Under the pieces are notes generated by a model. It ran no database searches. It was not told where the DNA came from and was given only the letters and a program-made list of their open reading frames with translations. The position numbers and the translations under genes are program-made. Below, in pieces: positions 1-25,300 of a stretch of 60,000 nt of DNA; the stretch's first letter is position 1; each line of letters starts with the position of its first letter. The DNA lies in contig CAIIXF020000005.1 in assembly GCA_903813345.2 (NCBI GenBank), forward strand, positions 2,110,001 through 2,170,000. Direction: 5' to 3'. The stretch comes from Owenia fusiformis. Lineage: Eukaryota; Annelida; Polychaeta; Sabellida; Oweniidae.

Positions 1-1337
1 ACAGAAAGATGAAACCATTCTCTATATCCTCTAAAACTTTGTTCGATGGGATTACAAAATGAGAATTGTGACAAGTCAATTACTCAAACTGAAAACGTGT
101 CTGAAACTGTGTTTAAAGAACCTTGATTCATCAGGGATCAATTTACCAATGGTATGATGATATTATTCGAAAATACTTCAATCAAGAAGAGGACATATTG
201 ATTGCTTCTCATGAAAGTACAATGATAAAGCTTTTACTTTTATATACATTGATCTATCATTCATGAATTATAGGAGGCTTGGTAATCAAGGAAAAGAGAC
301 ATGACTGGCATTAATAGTCAGTACAAAGGTTTCTCATAGGTCACCATAATTACTGTAATAGGACAAAAGTAATTGTTTCGTAATATGGACAATCATGTAA
401 GTTTGCAGTCTAAGGTGACGCTCCGTTTTCCAATAAAATAAAATAATTAGGCCTAATTTGAAAATTATTTCATATGAGAAAAACTTGCACACACTCTGTG
501 AGAGTGCTAGTTTTTCGACAAACTACTGCAGCGGGTAAATCTTTCATCGTAAGGATGGCATCTTCAAATAATAATAAACAGTTGACATGATTGGTACTTG
601 TTTCACATTCTTGCCCATGATGTGAAATTCAGACAATTTGATTGGTTGGATTTGCGCATATTAACCGATAAACACAATTTTGGTACAATTATCAGAAATG
701 ACAGTCAGAAGGAACATATTATAAGATATAAATTCATTATTGCTACTGATACCACTCACTATAATAGAGGCCTTTTTTCAGTTATAAAACCTGCTCAATG
801 TTCTAGTTTTGCTTGCTCATGATGAGTAGTATGTAACTTTTCAACCAAGTGGAGATTTTGCAATGGTGTCATATTAAGTTCTTCTTTCAAGCTTTTTTGA
901 AATCTGTCACAGACTTATTACATTGAGTGATTTATCTTGTATGTAATTCAATCACTAGAATCCTTTTATTCAAATGAAATGACTTTAATATAGATGAAAG
1001 ACTTACACTTTTGTGTAAGGTGTCACTGTAATTCAAAAGAACTTTTGTACCTTATAAAAATAAGAGAACCTGAATACTGAATATACCGAAGAGTAGACAA
1101 GGCATTAACAAGACAATATATGAGAATTTGTTATATAAGCTGAATCCTGAATGCCCACCGCCAAACATTGTCTACAAAAAAAGTTGGTGACTATAATAAT
1201 ACTTCTGGCAGTGACATAAAAAACAATTAAAATTGAGACGGAATAAGAGAAAACACTTTCATTTTCACTTTTCTATGAAATATTCTAAAACACAATCAAT
1301 ACCAGTAGAATATTACAAATTCAATACATGTGTATAC
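1..1337. other. TGR intron, no gene seen
   Basis: This AT-rich stretch follows the donor of TGR exon 4 on the minus strand. The expected next reductase segment, the redox-active CVNVGC motif, was not found, so the intron runs past the window edge. Short open frames on the plus strand look random. Confidence 0.6.
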
Positions 1338-13394
<12,057 letters not shown>

Positions 13395-14245
13395 TCTTTT
13401 AACTTTTTCTGGACACTGTCCGGAGTTTGAAGTCTGATTAAATCGCTTAATGTTTGTTGATTTGTCTTAAAACTGTATTTGTAAATTGTTCATATAGATC
13501 ATCGATCCTATATATCTTGTTTTGTCCCTTCTTTATTCCTAGAAACTTCCAGAAAAGCTAAATGTTATATAAAAGTTGCAAACTCACGATTGATTCGTGA
13601 GGATAATCACCTCGGTTAATAGAGTACGGCAAGTAGGTGGCTGAACGGACCAATGAGGTACATGGTAACTAATTACTATTGAGGGATCGATCATTTTCTG
13701 TTGTATACGAGACTTTTGATACAATCAATTAATAGGGGATATGAGTTTTTTCCAGTCCATTTATAAAAGTCCATACAGAAATACAAGTGAAGAGCAATGA
13801 AATGGGTTGAACTAATAAACTGTAACCCAAGATGAGTATGGATGGTGGGGGGGGGGGGCACACATGAATTCACTGCATGATTTGATAGATGGAAAAGTGT
13901 CAGTTACTGTACATTCCTCAGAGTTGAACCTGAAAAATAAGAAATCTAAAGACTATTGTGCCATAATATCTAAAAAATATATTCATATTGCACACGACTT
14001 ATTGCGCAGACTTATCAGACTTATTGCGCTAAACACTAAATAATCTGAAAAATACAAATGTCATATCTATTGTCGCAGGAGCTTGGTGTAGCCAGACATT
14101 TGTGAAATATCTCCAAAACGACACACATTAAAATTTGCAATGAGAGATATTGATGAACTTTATAAAAACATGACTCTTTCTACTATTTCACTTGCAGCCC
14201 CACAGTTATTTGAAGCCCTCACTGCTTCAATTATGTGACCATATA
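13395..14245. other. region upstream of TGR, no gene seen
   Basis: Contains whatever promoter TGR uses. No convincing TATA box or CpG-rich core was identified. A run of nine or more G near 13850 and scattered AT-rich sequence are the only visible features. Confidence 0.5.
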
Positions 14246-14395
14246 CAGTAAAATCTGTCTTTCGAACACCTGTCTCTAGTAGACACCCTTCCTCTGCACA
14301 TACTCTACTGACTTCCGATTAAATGAAGTGAACACCTCCCAACACTGAATATTTTTTCTTGGCAAAAAAATGTTCAACATACACAGGTTTTACTG
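14246..14395. mobile_element. 150-bp pogo/Tc1-like MITE
   Basis: Ends read CAGTAAAATCTGT on the left and, on the opposite strand, CAGTAAAACCTGT on the right, with TA on each side. The short length, TA duplication and CAGTARAACCTG end are typical of non-autonomous pogo-type elements. It is intergenic between TGR and EDRF1. Confidence 0.75.
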
Positions 14396-14620
14396 TAATT
14401 AAATAATGCGCAGCTAGTCAACAATGGGGGAGAGGAACAGAATGGATGATGTCTGGACCCCTGTGTCTGAATGATGTTTATATATGGTCATATTACTGAT
14501 ATGAGACATGAATATATGGTCAGAGCATCAATCTTTGCACTTATAATTGTTTGTTTCTTTTGTGTCACACTGGTGTCACACTGGATAGCTAATGCCAAGG
14601 GTACATTCTTAAAAACAATA

Positions 14621-14875
14621 GTCCGTCCATATAGCTCAGCGGTAGCACAGGTACCTCTTACACAATAGATCCCGGATTCGATCTCCAGTTCAGACAAGAC
14701 TTAATAAGCTGTTTGCGTAAAGTACTTCAGGGTGTTTGACTGAGTGGTCAACAACTTGTACAAAAGGCTGTGGTGTGTACTTCTATGTACGCATAAAAGA
14801 TCACAGGTCTCCTTTGAGGAGGGATTTCTGGGTCTATCTTCCAGGCTAATTACGTTAATTATGAACATATATATA
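14621..14875 (+). mobile_element. tRNA-derived SINE
   Basis: The head carries RNA polymerase III internal promoter boxes: box A TAGCTCAGCGG at 14632-14642 and box B GGATTCGATCT at 14674-14684. It is followed by about 170 bp of non-tRNA body with the phrase TGTACGCATAAAAGATCAC and an AT-rich tail near 14865-14880. The acceptor stem does not pair, so it is not a functional tRNA. Confidence 0.75.
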
Positions 14876-14879
14876 TAGG

Positions 14880-15860
14880 ATATACCCAAGAGGTATTGCT
14901 CACCTTCATTGGTGGTAAACAAAATATAATACAATAGAAAATAATGCACTCCTCTTTGTAATAGCTGGGTATTCTTAAAAATAAAATACAGTTCACTCTA
15001 TTGTGGTTGCTACCCAAGTGTGGTTTTAAGTTAAATAAAACACAACTGCAGCTGATTGGCTAATTCATTTATTTATCATACGTTCTTATGAGTTAATCTG
15101 AGTATAACTTGAACAAAATGCTTAGAATATATCTGTGAAAAGTTGAACTTGAATAAAAATGTCATAATTGACTGCATTTCTGGTGTCATGTAAAATAAAT
15201 CATTTTACTCAACTTTATTCATATCATGTATTCATAGACAGAAAGCAACTTTAAAATGTCAATGTGCATCACACTTCCTGCACATCCTTGTAAATGTTGA
15301 TGTATCTAATGTTCTTGAGTTAGAAAATTGAATAAATAAAAAAAGTAAAAAAGTTTTAAACTATGGCTAACATACTGTGAATATTACAAGTTTGTCCCAA
15401 AACATAATTAATTATAATTAATGTCGACCTCCTTTCTCACCCATCAACAATATAATTGAACACAATGTTTTTTTCAAATTAGAAATCTATTTTTAGAGAA
15501 AACCAATGTATGTACTCATCAAATGAAATGAATTTCCGCAAAACATAATCAAGTACATGTATGTTTGTGAGCATACAACAATAGCCTATAATGTCATTGT
15601 CTTCATAAAAACAATCTTTCCAACAAGTAATTCTGATCATTCAATGTGAAGTACTTTCACTTTCTCCAGATTTGCTAAGTACATTCACCCCAGTTAATCC
15701 TGACACAACAAAACTTGGCAAAGGTAATTCTAAAAACTCTGATAATGAAGTTGATTATAGCTGCCTCTACATTGATTGCACATAGTTTATAAACTTTATA
15801 TAAAGCATTGATCCAGTCTTCAAGAATGTTTTGGTATTTGCTGATTTCTGTTAATCTAGT
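14880..15860. other. intergenic, downstream of EDRF1
   Basis: AT-rich sequence past the EDRF1 3' end. Minus-strand AATAAA hexamers occur near 15215 and 15066 and could serve as poly(A) signals, but none is singled out by other evidence. Confidence 0.4.
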
Positions 15861-16310
15861 GATTGCTGTTTTGTGCCACTTGTTTGGTGAGTCTACAATC
15901 TTCATGTCAATGAGGTATAAGTCCCGCTCCAGTATAATTAACATAACATTAGGTGGAAGCATGTTATAATCTAATGATTGCTGTTTTGTGCCACTTGTTT
16001 GGTGAGTCTACAATCTTTATGTCAATGAGGTATATAAGTCCCGCTCCAGTATAATTAACATAACATTAGGTGGAAGCATGTTATAATCTAATGATTGCTA
16101 TTTTGTGCCACTTGTTTGGTGAGTCTACAATCTTTATGTCAATGAGGTATAAGTCCCGCTCCAGTATAATTAACATAACATTAGGTGGAAGCATGTTATA
16201 ATCTAATGATTGCTGTTTTGTGCCACTTGTTTGGTGAGTCTACAATCTTTATGTCAATGAGGTATAAGTCCTGCTCCAGTATAATAAACATTATCTTCAT
16301 GAGAAATCCA
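15861..16310. repeat. four-copy 115-117-bp tandem repeat in the EDRF1 3' flank
   Basis: Copies start at 15861, 15976, 16093 and 16208 with GATTGCTGTTTTGTGCCAC and are nearly identical; the third has one visible change (GATTGCTATT). The array begins within a few bases of the EDRF1 stop codon, so it probably lies in the 3' untranslated region. The outermost copies fade into non-repeated sequence. Confidence 0.9.
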
Positions 16311-16314
16311 TGTT

Positions 16315-19300
16315 TTATGATGCACTACATTCCAGTTTCTGATACATTTCCTGGAGTTTATATAACACTCCCAATAGGTGGAAGCACTTGTCTTGAAGTG
16401 TTGAATTCTGGGATGCTTGTTTTAATGCAACTGCATACATGGCCTTGTAGTCGTCCTTGTGCACTCCATCTGATTTACTGGAAATACAATTTCATATGGT
16501 TACTGATTTGATAATTGATTTTGAACTCATTTAACATTTCTCAATGGTGATATTTTAGTCTTTATAGTGTTCGGCATAAGTTAGTAGAGATATATCAATT
16601 GGCATGATTTTAACAAAAGTTTTGTAATTCAATACAAACGCTCATGATTCCTTGACTTATTCATGGACTTATTTAAGTTTGATCAATTACTGGCAAAAAG
16701 TAAAATATCTCACTTTTTCTTTGCATTCGCAGCACTGTTTTTGACTAGATTAAGCAGCACAAATTGTAGGCGAGATTCCAGTATTCCCAGTAACTTTTCA
16801 GTCTCCCCCACATAACCTTCAAATTCAGGTTGAGCTGTGTGTTTATCAGAAAGTTGTTTGTGTATGGAATCTATAGATCCCCTTGAGTCTATGATGTAGC
16901 CTAGCATTACTAATAGAAGCTTCTGCTTTGTTGATACGTTGGTGAGACCTGGAAGGAAACATTATAATACGATGAAAAACTTGTTGACGAATGTTGATTT
17001 TATGACCGAACGATAACATTGCTGCCATCATTCTTTAAATTATAAGATATTAATACCTCCATATAGAAAACAAGTCAATGGTTTGATAACAGATCTCTGA
17101 AAATCTTGTGAATCTGAGGTTTCAGATTTTGCAAAAGCATTAATAGTTCCATTTACAATGTTTAAACTGAAATGAAATGGTGTGTTAGACTGCCCATTTA
17201 AAGCAAAATCATTTTAATAAAAAAAGTTTCAATGGGTTTACCTGTCAGCTGGTATTCCTCCAAGGCAACCCGCTCTAACTGTACTCTCAACAGTTCACAA
17301 GGAGTGTCAACATATTTGAAATAAGCAGACGTCTTCCCATAATGCAACTCTGCCAACTGTCGAAGATGTTTCTTCTTAATACTGTCATTCTGTAAACAAA
17401 ATAGCACATTGCTACTCACAACATAATTTGGTACATACAAAAGTTTATAAAATACTACCCCCAAATAGGTTTGAAATTCAGATATCCCCAGTGCATCCCA
17501 TGTGGCCCCATGTTAAAGCCAGTTGTTATGTTTATGTCTTTACTTTTGTTTCTCCATCATAGAAGGTTGTAATTAAAGACTGGTGAGTTTGATAAATTCA
17601 ACATAAAAAGGTTTAAACACATGGTCCAACCTGCAAAAGGGCACTTCCAGTTGCCAGAGTTTTGGAGGGGAGTGTAAGTACATGTATACTTACATGTGCC
17701 CTGAAGGCATTATGGTAGAGAGATGCCAGTCTGTGGTGAATGCTAGCTGCCCTGTACTGACACATGATCTGACGAGACTGCTCACTATTCACGTCACAAT
17801 ACTTCAATGCTTTGGTCATTAATTCTGTCACCTCTTTTTCCACCTAATGGATAATAAAGGAGCATTTCAAATCAAAGCGGGGAAAGACATTTCTCTGTGT
17901 TCCATACCAAGAACCAATATCTTGTAAGTGAAGTCAGAACTTGCTTATTCCTTTTGAAGTCAAACAAATTCTAATCTTTAGAGATTATCTGTAGTTCTAT
18001 GTGATAGACATATTCAAGTCTCAATGACCAAATATCAAAACCATTTCAAGAAAAAGCGGCTGCATCAATTTTATGAATTCTATCACTGAATGCCGATTAG
18101 ACAAATTACTTGCACACATTTTAAGCGTTTACTTTACAGATATACACAACTATACTAGATGTACCTGGTCTTTGGCCATATGTGATAGAGGAGCGTGGTC
18201 CTGCATTAGAGTGGCCATGTTGAAGTAAACTGTGGAGAGTTCCCAGGTTACAGAGTCCCAGATCTCAGCATGTTGAGCTCCTCTTCTCTCAAGTACACTC
18301 AGAGCCTTCTTGTAATGGTCAGCTGCCTGTATATATCATTTACATATAAAAGATGTACAAACTGTTAACTGCATGTAGGTTAAGTATACGAATTTTAAAT
18401 GCAATACAACAGTGTAACATCAATGTATCAATAACCAGATGGACAGACTAATGAACTGATGGCTTCTCTTCTCTATATTCAGAATTGTTTGTACCTGCAG
18501 ATAGTAATGTTTCTCTTGCTGGCTAAACTCTTCCCTAGAACCATCATCAATCTGTTTCACGCTTGACTTGGCACACAATCTCATCAGCCTGCCATAGTTA
18601 GAGTATAATAGTGCCGTGTTTGTCTTGTCGCGGATCAACTCAAATGCCTCTATTCCCTGCCTAAAACAGCAACCTCCTTGCTTACACAGCTCTATCACCT
18701 TTGCAGCATTATCTGGAATGAATAAATAGTGTGTCAGATGATGATTAACAGATTTTGAGTTTATACTTTTGTTGAGTTCAAAATAATGTGCTTTATAACT
18801 TCCAGATTCAATTTTTGGAATTTCAATTTTATTCCAACTTGTATTTAGCATTTATTCTGCAAAGAGTTTCTGTGTCATCTCTAAACACATTTCAGCAATT
18901 TCTTATATTTCTGGAATTTTGTGCAGTTGGAAACTTACCACTTTTAGACGACCATGTTATAAAGTTTTCACACTTTGGAATCTGAGGCTGAAATCGAGCA
19001 GCTTCAATAATCGAGCGAGAATTCCCTCACTTCAGCAACCAGGATGTTATTACAAGGCAACCAAGTGAATTAATGTCCATAAAATTCACCATATAACATC
19101 ATGGTTGCTGAAGAGAGGGAATTCTCACTCAATTATTGAAGCTCTCGATATATTTGCTTGTGACTGACTAGCTTTTTATAGGGACAAAATTTCTTAGTTC
19201 GTGAAATCCCATGCACCAATCAATTGATTTGTTTTTCGGAGAGAAAAAAAGTCATCTGATACCAGTGTGATTAAAAATCAAATTGGTAAATGTGTGTGAC

Positions 19301-22300
19301 ACTAACTGGCAAAATTCAAACTTAAACAACACTATGTGTTTGAAGTGTTTGAAATGATTTTGGATACAACAATAATCCCTGACTGCCATACCTGCACAAT
19401 TACATACCTGCACAATTCGACGCCTGGTTCATATAGAAGACTCCTAGCTCATTGTGAACATTGCCAAACCTCTTCTGTATGTTCCTCCATGCATCTTTAT
19501 CTCTTACATGCACATATTGCAGTGCCAGTTCATAGCACATGGCACACCTCACAAGGCTCCGTTCTACATCACTGCTCACCTCACATACCCACATGTACTC
19601 TAGCAGAAACAAACATGCAATTAAATAGACTGAATATTTTTTAATATTTTAATAAACATAACGATTTCAGATAGGTACAATCGATATATAGATTTCTATG
19701 AAAGATTTGATTCTTCTTGAATTTTAACAATGAAAGTTTGATTAAGAGAAAAGGTTATGTTAGAACATCCAATATCTGATATATCTGTTGGATTGACTTC
19801 TGACATTAATGTTCATAAATAATTACCAAATTCAGTGAGTTCTTTCTCTGCACTCTCTAGGATGGCAAGGTCTATATCAGTAACATTGTCCATGTCTTCA
19901 ATGTGTCCCTTGATATCTGAGCTGTGAATCAACATCAGACGTATATCTGCTGCAGAAGCAAGAATTTCCCCCAAAAGCTTAGAGTTTTCAGTGAACTTTG
20001 CAGGCAGCAAAACTCTCATTGTCTCTGCAATAGTTAAACAATAGGAAATCAACATTACAGGGGAATCAAAGAATATGTACCAAAAAGGGAACTTTAGTTT
20101 TAATTTCAAAATCATATGGTCTTTTTCAATTGTCTGGAAAACAAGTCAGTATAAACAAAACACATAGGGACTAAGTTATAGATTGATTTAATGTTAATAT
20201 AATGGTTTAGGGAAGTATGCAGGACTATAGATTTAGTTTGAAGTTTCATCAGTTTATGAATCGTTGTGATACATGAATGTGTACCATTCAGATTTAATAA
20301 CTCACCCAAGCATTTCAGTGAAATCTTTAAATATTTCATAGCCTGTCCATATTCATGTATGGCCAACTTAGAATCCACTACTCCATAATACGCAAGCACA
20401 GCTTTCTTCAAGAGCAAGAACTTGGACAGAGTATGCCAGGAATTGTGCGGTAGAGACAAGAGATGTAATTTAGAGACTGCATGACTGCTTAAATCCTCAT
20501 GTCCTGCTCTTGTAGATATCTCATTATCCACTGAACTACCCCTATGATTGGCTAATCTCGCACCATCTGGATCATCCTTAGATTTTACAGTCATTTTGTT
20601 AATTGGTTCATAGTGCATTGGGATTGCCTCATATGGGTTACACTTCGCCTGCTCTTCTGGCTCTATATGTGTTGTGCATTTAGTGGCACTGGTGTCTAAA
20701 CACTGAAGGCCAGCTAGGATGTGTTTCAGTGCCTCTCTACATCTGTCCTCCTTGTTACCACACACAGCTGGGTATCTTTGCAGTTGGCTGCCTGGCTCTT
20801 TTATCTTCTCTGCTAGACATAGTGCCTGTACCTCTACTGATGTGGTAGACTTTCTACAACTCTCATCTTCCTCCTACAGATAGAAATAGTAATGAGAAAA
20901 AATACCAAAATAAATAATTTTTGTCTATCTATTATTAGGAAGGCTAAGTTAGCATTGTTTTGAAGAATGTGTACATGAAACATGTAAAATTATGGTCCCC
21001 TATGGACTACTTTCACCTCATTGGCCTTTATTTGCCCGATTGAGTATCAGGTGTGAGGAAAATAGTTTTACCTAGATCCCCCTTTCAACCATTTCAGAAG
21101 TGGACAACAATTCATGCGGATCATTATATTACTCATTTATGTTCTAGTTCTCCCAAATATGTGTAGCTTCAAGCAGATATGAAATGGTATGTAAAATTGA
21201 CCAAAAGGAATGAATAGAATTTTTTGATAAGTGTATTTGGACATGTTTTCTCATCAGTATTGAGAAAATTATTTCACTCTAACAATCGTTATAGCTTAAT
21301 TTTACAAACTACTAGTAGTATACACATATAATAATCTAAATGAAAATAACTTGAGGAAAATATAAGATGACAATGAAATGTCTACTAGGTTCACCTCACT
21401 TGTTATGGGGAAAAGGTTCCAATTGAGGCAACTATGCTTGTGAGGTTCACATTGATGCCCACTACATACCTCAGCCTGGTCTTGCTCCTGTTCAACATAC
21501 TCCTCATCTTCAGACTCTGAACTGACATCACTCTCAACACTTGAGATGTCATCTGGTACATACAGGTCTGACATCAGATAGTTCGCTGATGTCACAACCT
21601 GAAAAGAAACATGAACTTTTACAATAACATAAATATTTTCTCCTATACACTTGTAGATTGAACTTCATAAATGCTTTAACTAAAATTATTCAGAGAATTT
21701 TAATAATAAATGACTTGCAAAAAATCAGTTTTGTTGTAAAAAACATTTTTAAATTCACCTGTGCATGTTCTTCTTTGTCAAGCAACATTAAGCAGTTTTT
21801 TAGTAAAGTTCTGATAGTTCCAGATTTCTTCTTTCCCGATGTTTTACTGAGGTTTCTAGCCACCCTGTACAGCAGTATACCAACTGGGATTGAGAATGGG
21901 TTGTCTGTAGGGCCATCCATATTGTCGGCACATAGTGTAGTCAGGTCATAGAGTTTTACAACATCATCGTTACTACCTGAAGGAATAAATCAAAAATAGA
22001 ACTCTGACAAAATATTAACACCTTGTCACTTCACTGTAAAAACACCAAATAATTTTGCAATACAAAGCAAAGGAAATAGCACCTTGAGGAAATAGAACCT
22101 TGATACAGAAATATATTTTTAAATTATTTAATTTGCTTGACCACACAGGTCTTTCACTTGTATTATAATTAGACTGTTATTAAAGTCATGATTGTAGAGA
22201 ACATAATGTATACCCTTAAACAGCCAGTAAGTGTGTCCCTCCTGTGTAGCATTGGTCTTGAGAAATGAGAGGATGTTCTGAGCAACATCCTTGATAACAT

Positions 22301-25300
22301 TGGGAGAGAACTTTGAGCCTTCTATATTTGGGATATCAGCAGTCTTCAGCAGCTCATAACCCTAAAGGGTAAACATAAATACAAAGTTTGTTGTACAACT
22401 ATAAGTTTTGATTTATATAATATTGAAGGGTAGATTGTGCAAGGTGCATGGCTCGTGTAAATCTACCAGTGATTTATATCTAAATGCGTCTCAAATATTA
22501 TGTAGTATAGTATATGAAGCATAATTCTAGCTCCTACCTCTACTATTCCATTGAGATGGTAGCACATTGCTATCTCAGGTACATTGCACATTAGATTGTC
22601 CAACCAGTAGTCTATCCCAGTCAGTACATTGATAGGCTTGCTGTTGTCTCTGTAAAACAATTAATAATAAACAGTCATTTGGCATAAAACAATTATTATA
22701 CATAAAACAATCATTAGTTGGGGTGAGACGACAACCCGATGAGTCGAGGACTCGCGGGTTTGGGGCTTCGAGTCGAGTCGAATCGAGTCGAAGTTGAAGA
22801 ATCGAATCATTTTCGAGTTGAGAAAAAAATTCGAAAAAATAAAAAGATTCAGAAAAATACTGTGAATATGCATGTTTTTACTCGATATTGCGTTGAATAT
22901 ATAAGTTTCAATGACTTGGATATGCTTGTATTAAATTATTATATTGTATGTACACATAAATGAAAGAATATAATGTAATAAAATCAGAATAAACTTACGA
23001 CGAATTGTGTTTGTTTATATTTCCGGCTTTCCACCATTGACGCATTAAAAATACGAACGGTCAAAAGCGATGTTGTTCGCACTTTATCTGACTCGAAACG
23101 GATTCGAAACTCGAATCGTCATTTTCTGACTCGAATCGGATTCGACTCGAATCAGATTTTTTCGACTCGTCTCACCCCTAATCATTAGGTATAAAACAAT
23201 CACTAGCCATAAATGTGACATAAAACAATCATTTGACATAAAACAATCATTTGACATAAAACAACTATTAACCATAAAACACTTATTAGCCATGAGGTGA
23301 CACACTTTACAACGAGAGTCATCATGTTTAAGTTAACAAAACGATTGTCTTAAATGTTTTCAGAGTTGCAATCTGTATTATATAACATAAGTTACAGTAG
23401 ACCTACTGTAGACGCAAGCTGACACATGGGTGAGTCCCACCTCCAAATATGGGCAAATCGGTGCCAAGCAACATTCGGATGTCCTCGAAATTCCACAGTA
23501 ATTCTCGTTGGTAGTAACTGGAACCTTGCTAAAACAGAGAATTAGTCATTTTTGTCAAAACAGCACTGAAATTTTTGTCATATTTTGATACTGAATCAGG
23601 GAATAACACTAAATATCTGTAGATATCATTAGAGTGGACATATTCTATAACAGAGTGTGCCTGAATGTGGTTCCCTTATATGAAAAGACAACTGAACATC
23701 ATGCTGAAATTTACCTGGGGTTTCTCAGGTTCTGGTATTGCTTGCTTAGTCTGGTTCATAGACTGATGGTCATTCTGTGAGACACTGCTGGGATCTGCCT
23801 CCAGGCTGAACTCTGCGTCTTCCCCTATGCTGCAATAACAGACAGGCACGTGACATATGATTGTGGCAGGGGAGGGATCTACAGGGGCGTCTTACTGAAC
23901 TTTTACTCAAAGAATAATGTTGAAGTTCAGTTATATTACTAATTGCACTGTTTAGTGACACTAATATAAAGTCCTACCTGTAATAGAGGAACTTTGACAA
24001 CATGTTTCTGTTCTGCAGCACATCCCTGCTCCTGTTCTTCTTATTAATCCACTTCTCCTGTATAGAAAAATGGAGATACAAGTGTATGGTTAACTGAGAA
24101 ATAATGCACACAAAACATACATTTTGGAGGGTGTACTATATTCTAGTATTGTGGACATGTAGTACAGTGTTCTTTGGGGTCTTTTGTTCTTTACATTCTG
24201 ACTCAGATATGTAAAAATTCCAGGTCAAATCATGCTGATTTTTCATGTTTTGGGATTTTCCACACCTTCGACTGGGTGAGGTTTTCAAAACGGTACTTTT
24301 CAATTCAACTCTCAATGGAGATGAAGCTAGATACAACAGGGATAACTGCAGTATATTAGTATAGAAATAAATGAAATTAAAAAAATAATGATGGTTGTTT
24401 GAAAATTTTATGCACTAATTAAATCCTTTCAGATTTGTCAAACTGATATAAGGATTTGATGTGAAACATTACCATGCTCTAAAAAAATGAAATCGAACAC
24501 TCTCGCCAGTTCTTTTATTAGCTAGTGTGCAAATTAAAAGAAGATATTTTTTACATTGCAAGGACAAGAAGCTTAATAGATTAAGGGTCTTTTAAACTAT
24601 GTATGTAGCCCCAAGGCCAATAACATGTTTTAGTTTCTATGATTGTAAATGTTTTAAATATATAAGCTCATACCTTATCTTGACTCATATTCTGAAGTAT
24701 TGTCTCGTAGTAAAACTTCCTCAGCCAACGCCAGTCATCCTGGATAAAACAAAGAAATGTTAAAAATAACAAATATCGGGTGAATATAATATAAAGAATT
24801 ATGATATACTGAATATGTTTGAAGACAAATAGCCAAGTATTTTATCATTATAATGTATAAATTAATTTTTGCTGTAGGCTAGAATACAACAATTATGTGT
24901 TTAAGGTAAGGCTAGAATACAATATAATTAACTGAACATTTGATGAGGGTTAGCGCAATCAAAGAAATTAATTATTTCAAATTAATCATGACCAAAGGCT
25001 CTAAACCAATCAGATGTTGATTCCATATATTTTGATACTCTAACATTCAGACATTAAGATGAATATTATGCCATTTATGAAATACTAAAAATACCTGTTG
25101 TTTCCGAAGCAGGTGTCTGTGAATATCAAACTCATCAAGTAAAAGAGTCTTTCCAACTCTGTGAACCATCATTGAGATGTGGTTTCCCTTGCTGTATGGG
25201 ATCTTCAAAAGTTTCTTGATATTCTTGGAGTCTGACACCACATCTACATTCTCTCCTATTAACTCGGGAGACCCATTCGCCATATTGAAGCTACAAAGAG

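Noticed and set aside
14621-14695. Functional tRNA gene
   Set aside because: Box A and B are present but the acceptor and anticodon stems do not pair and a SINE body follows.
15675-15962. 95-codon minus-strand frame just past EDRF1
   Set aside because: Its first part lies in the 116-bp tandem repeat and the rest matches nothing I recognise; EDRF1 already ends in a conserved C-terminus upstream.
16710-16713. TGA at 16710 as the end of EDRF1
   Set aside because: A GTGAGA donor before it joins in phase to an exon at 16477-16315 that continues the conserved C-terminal helix region and ends in TAA.
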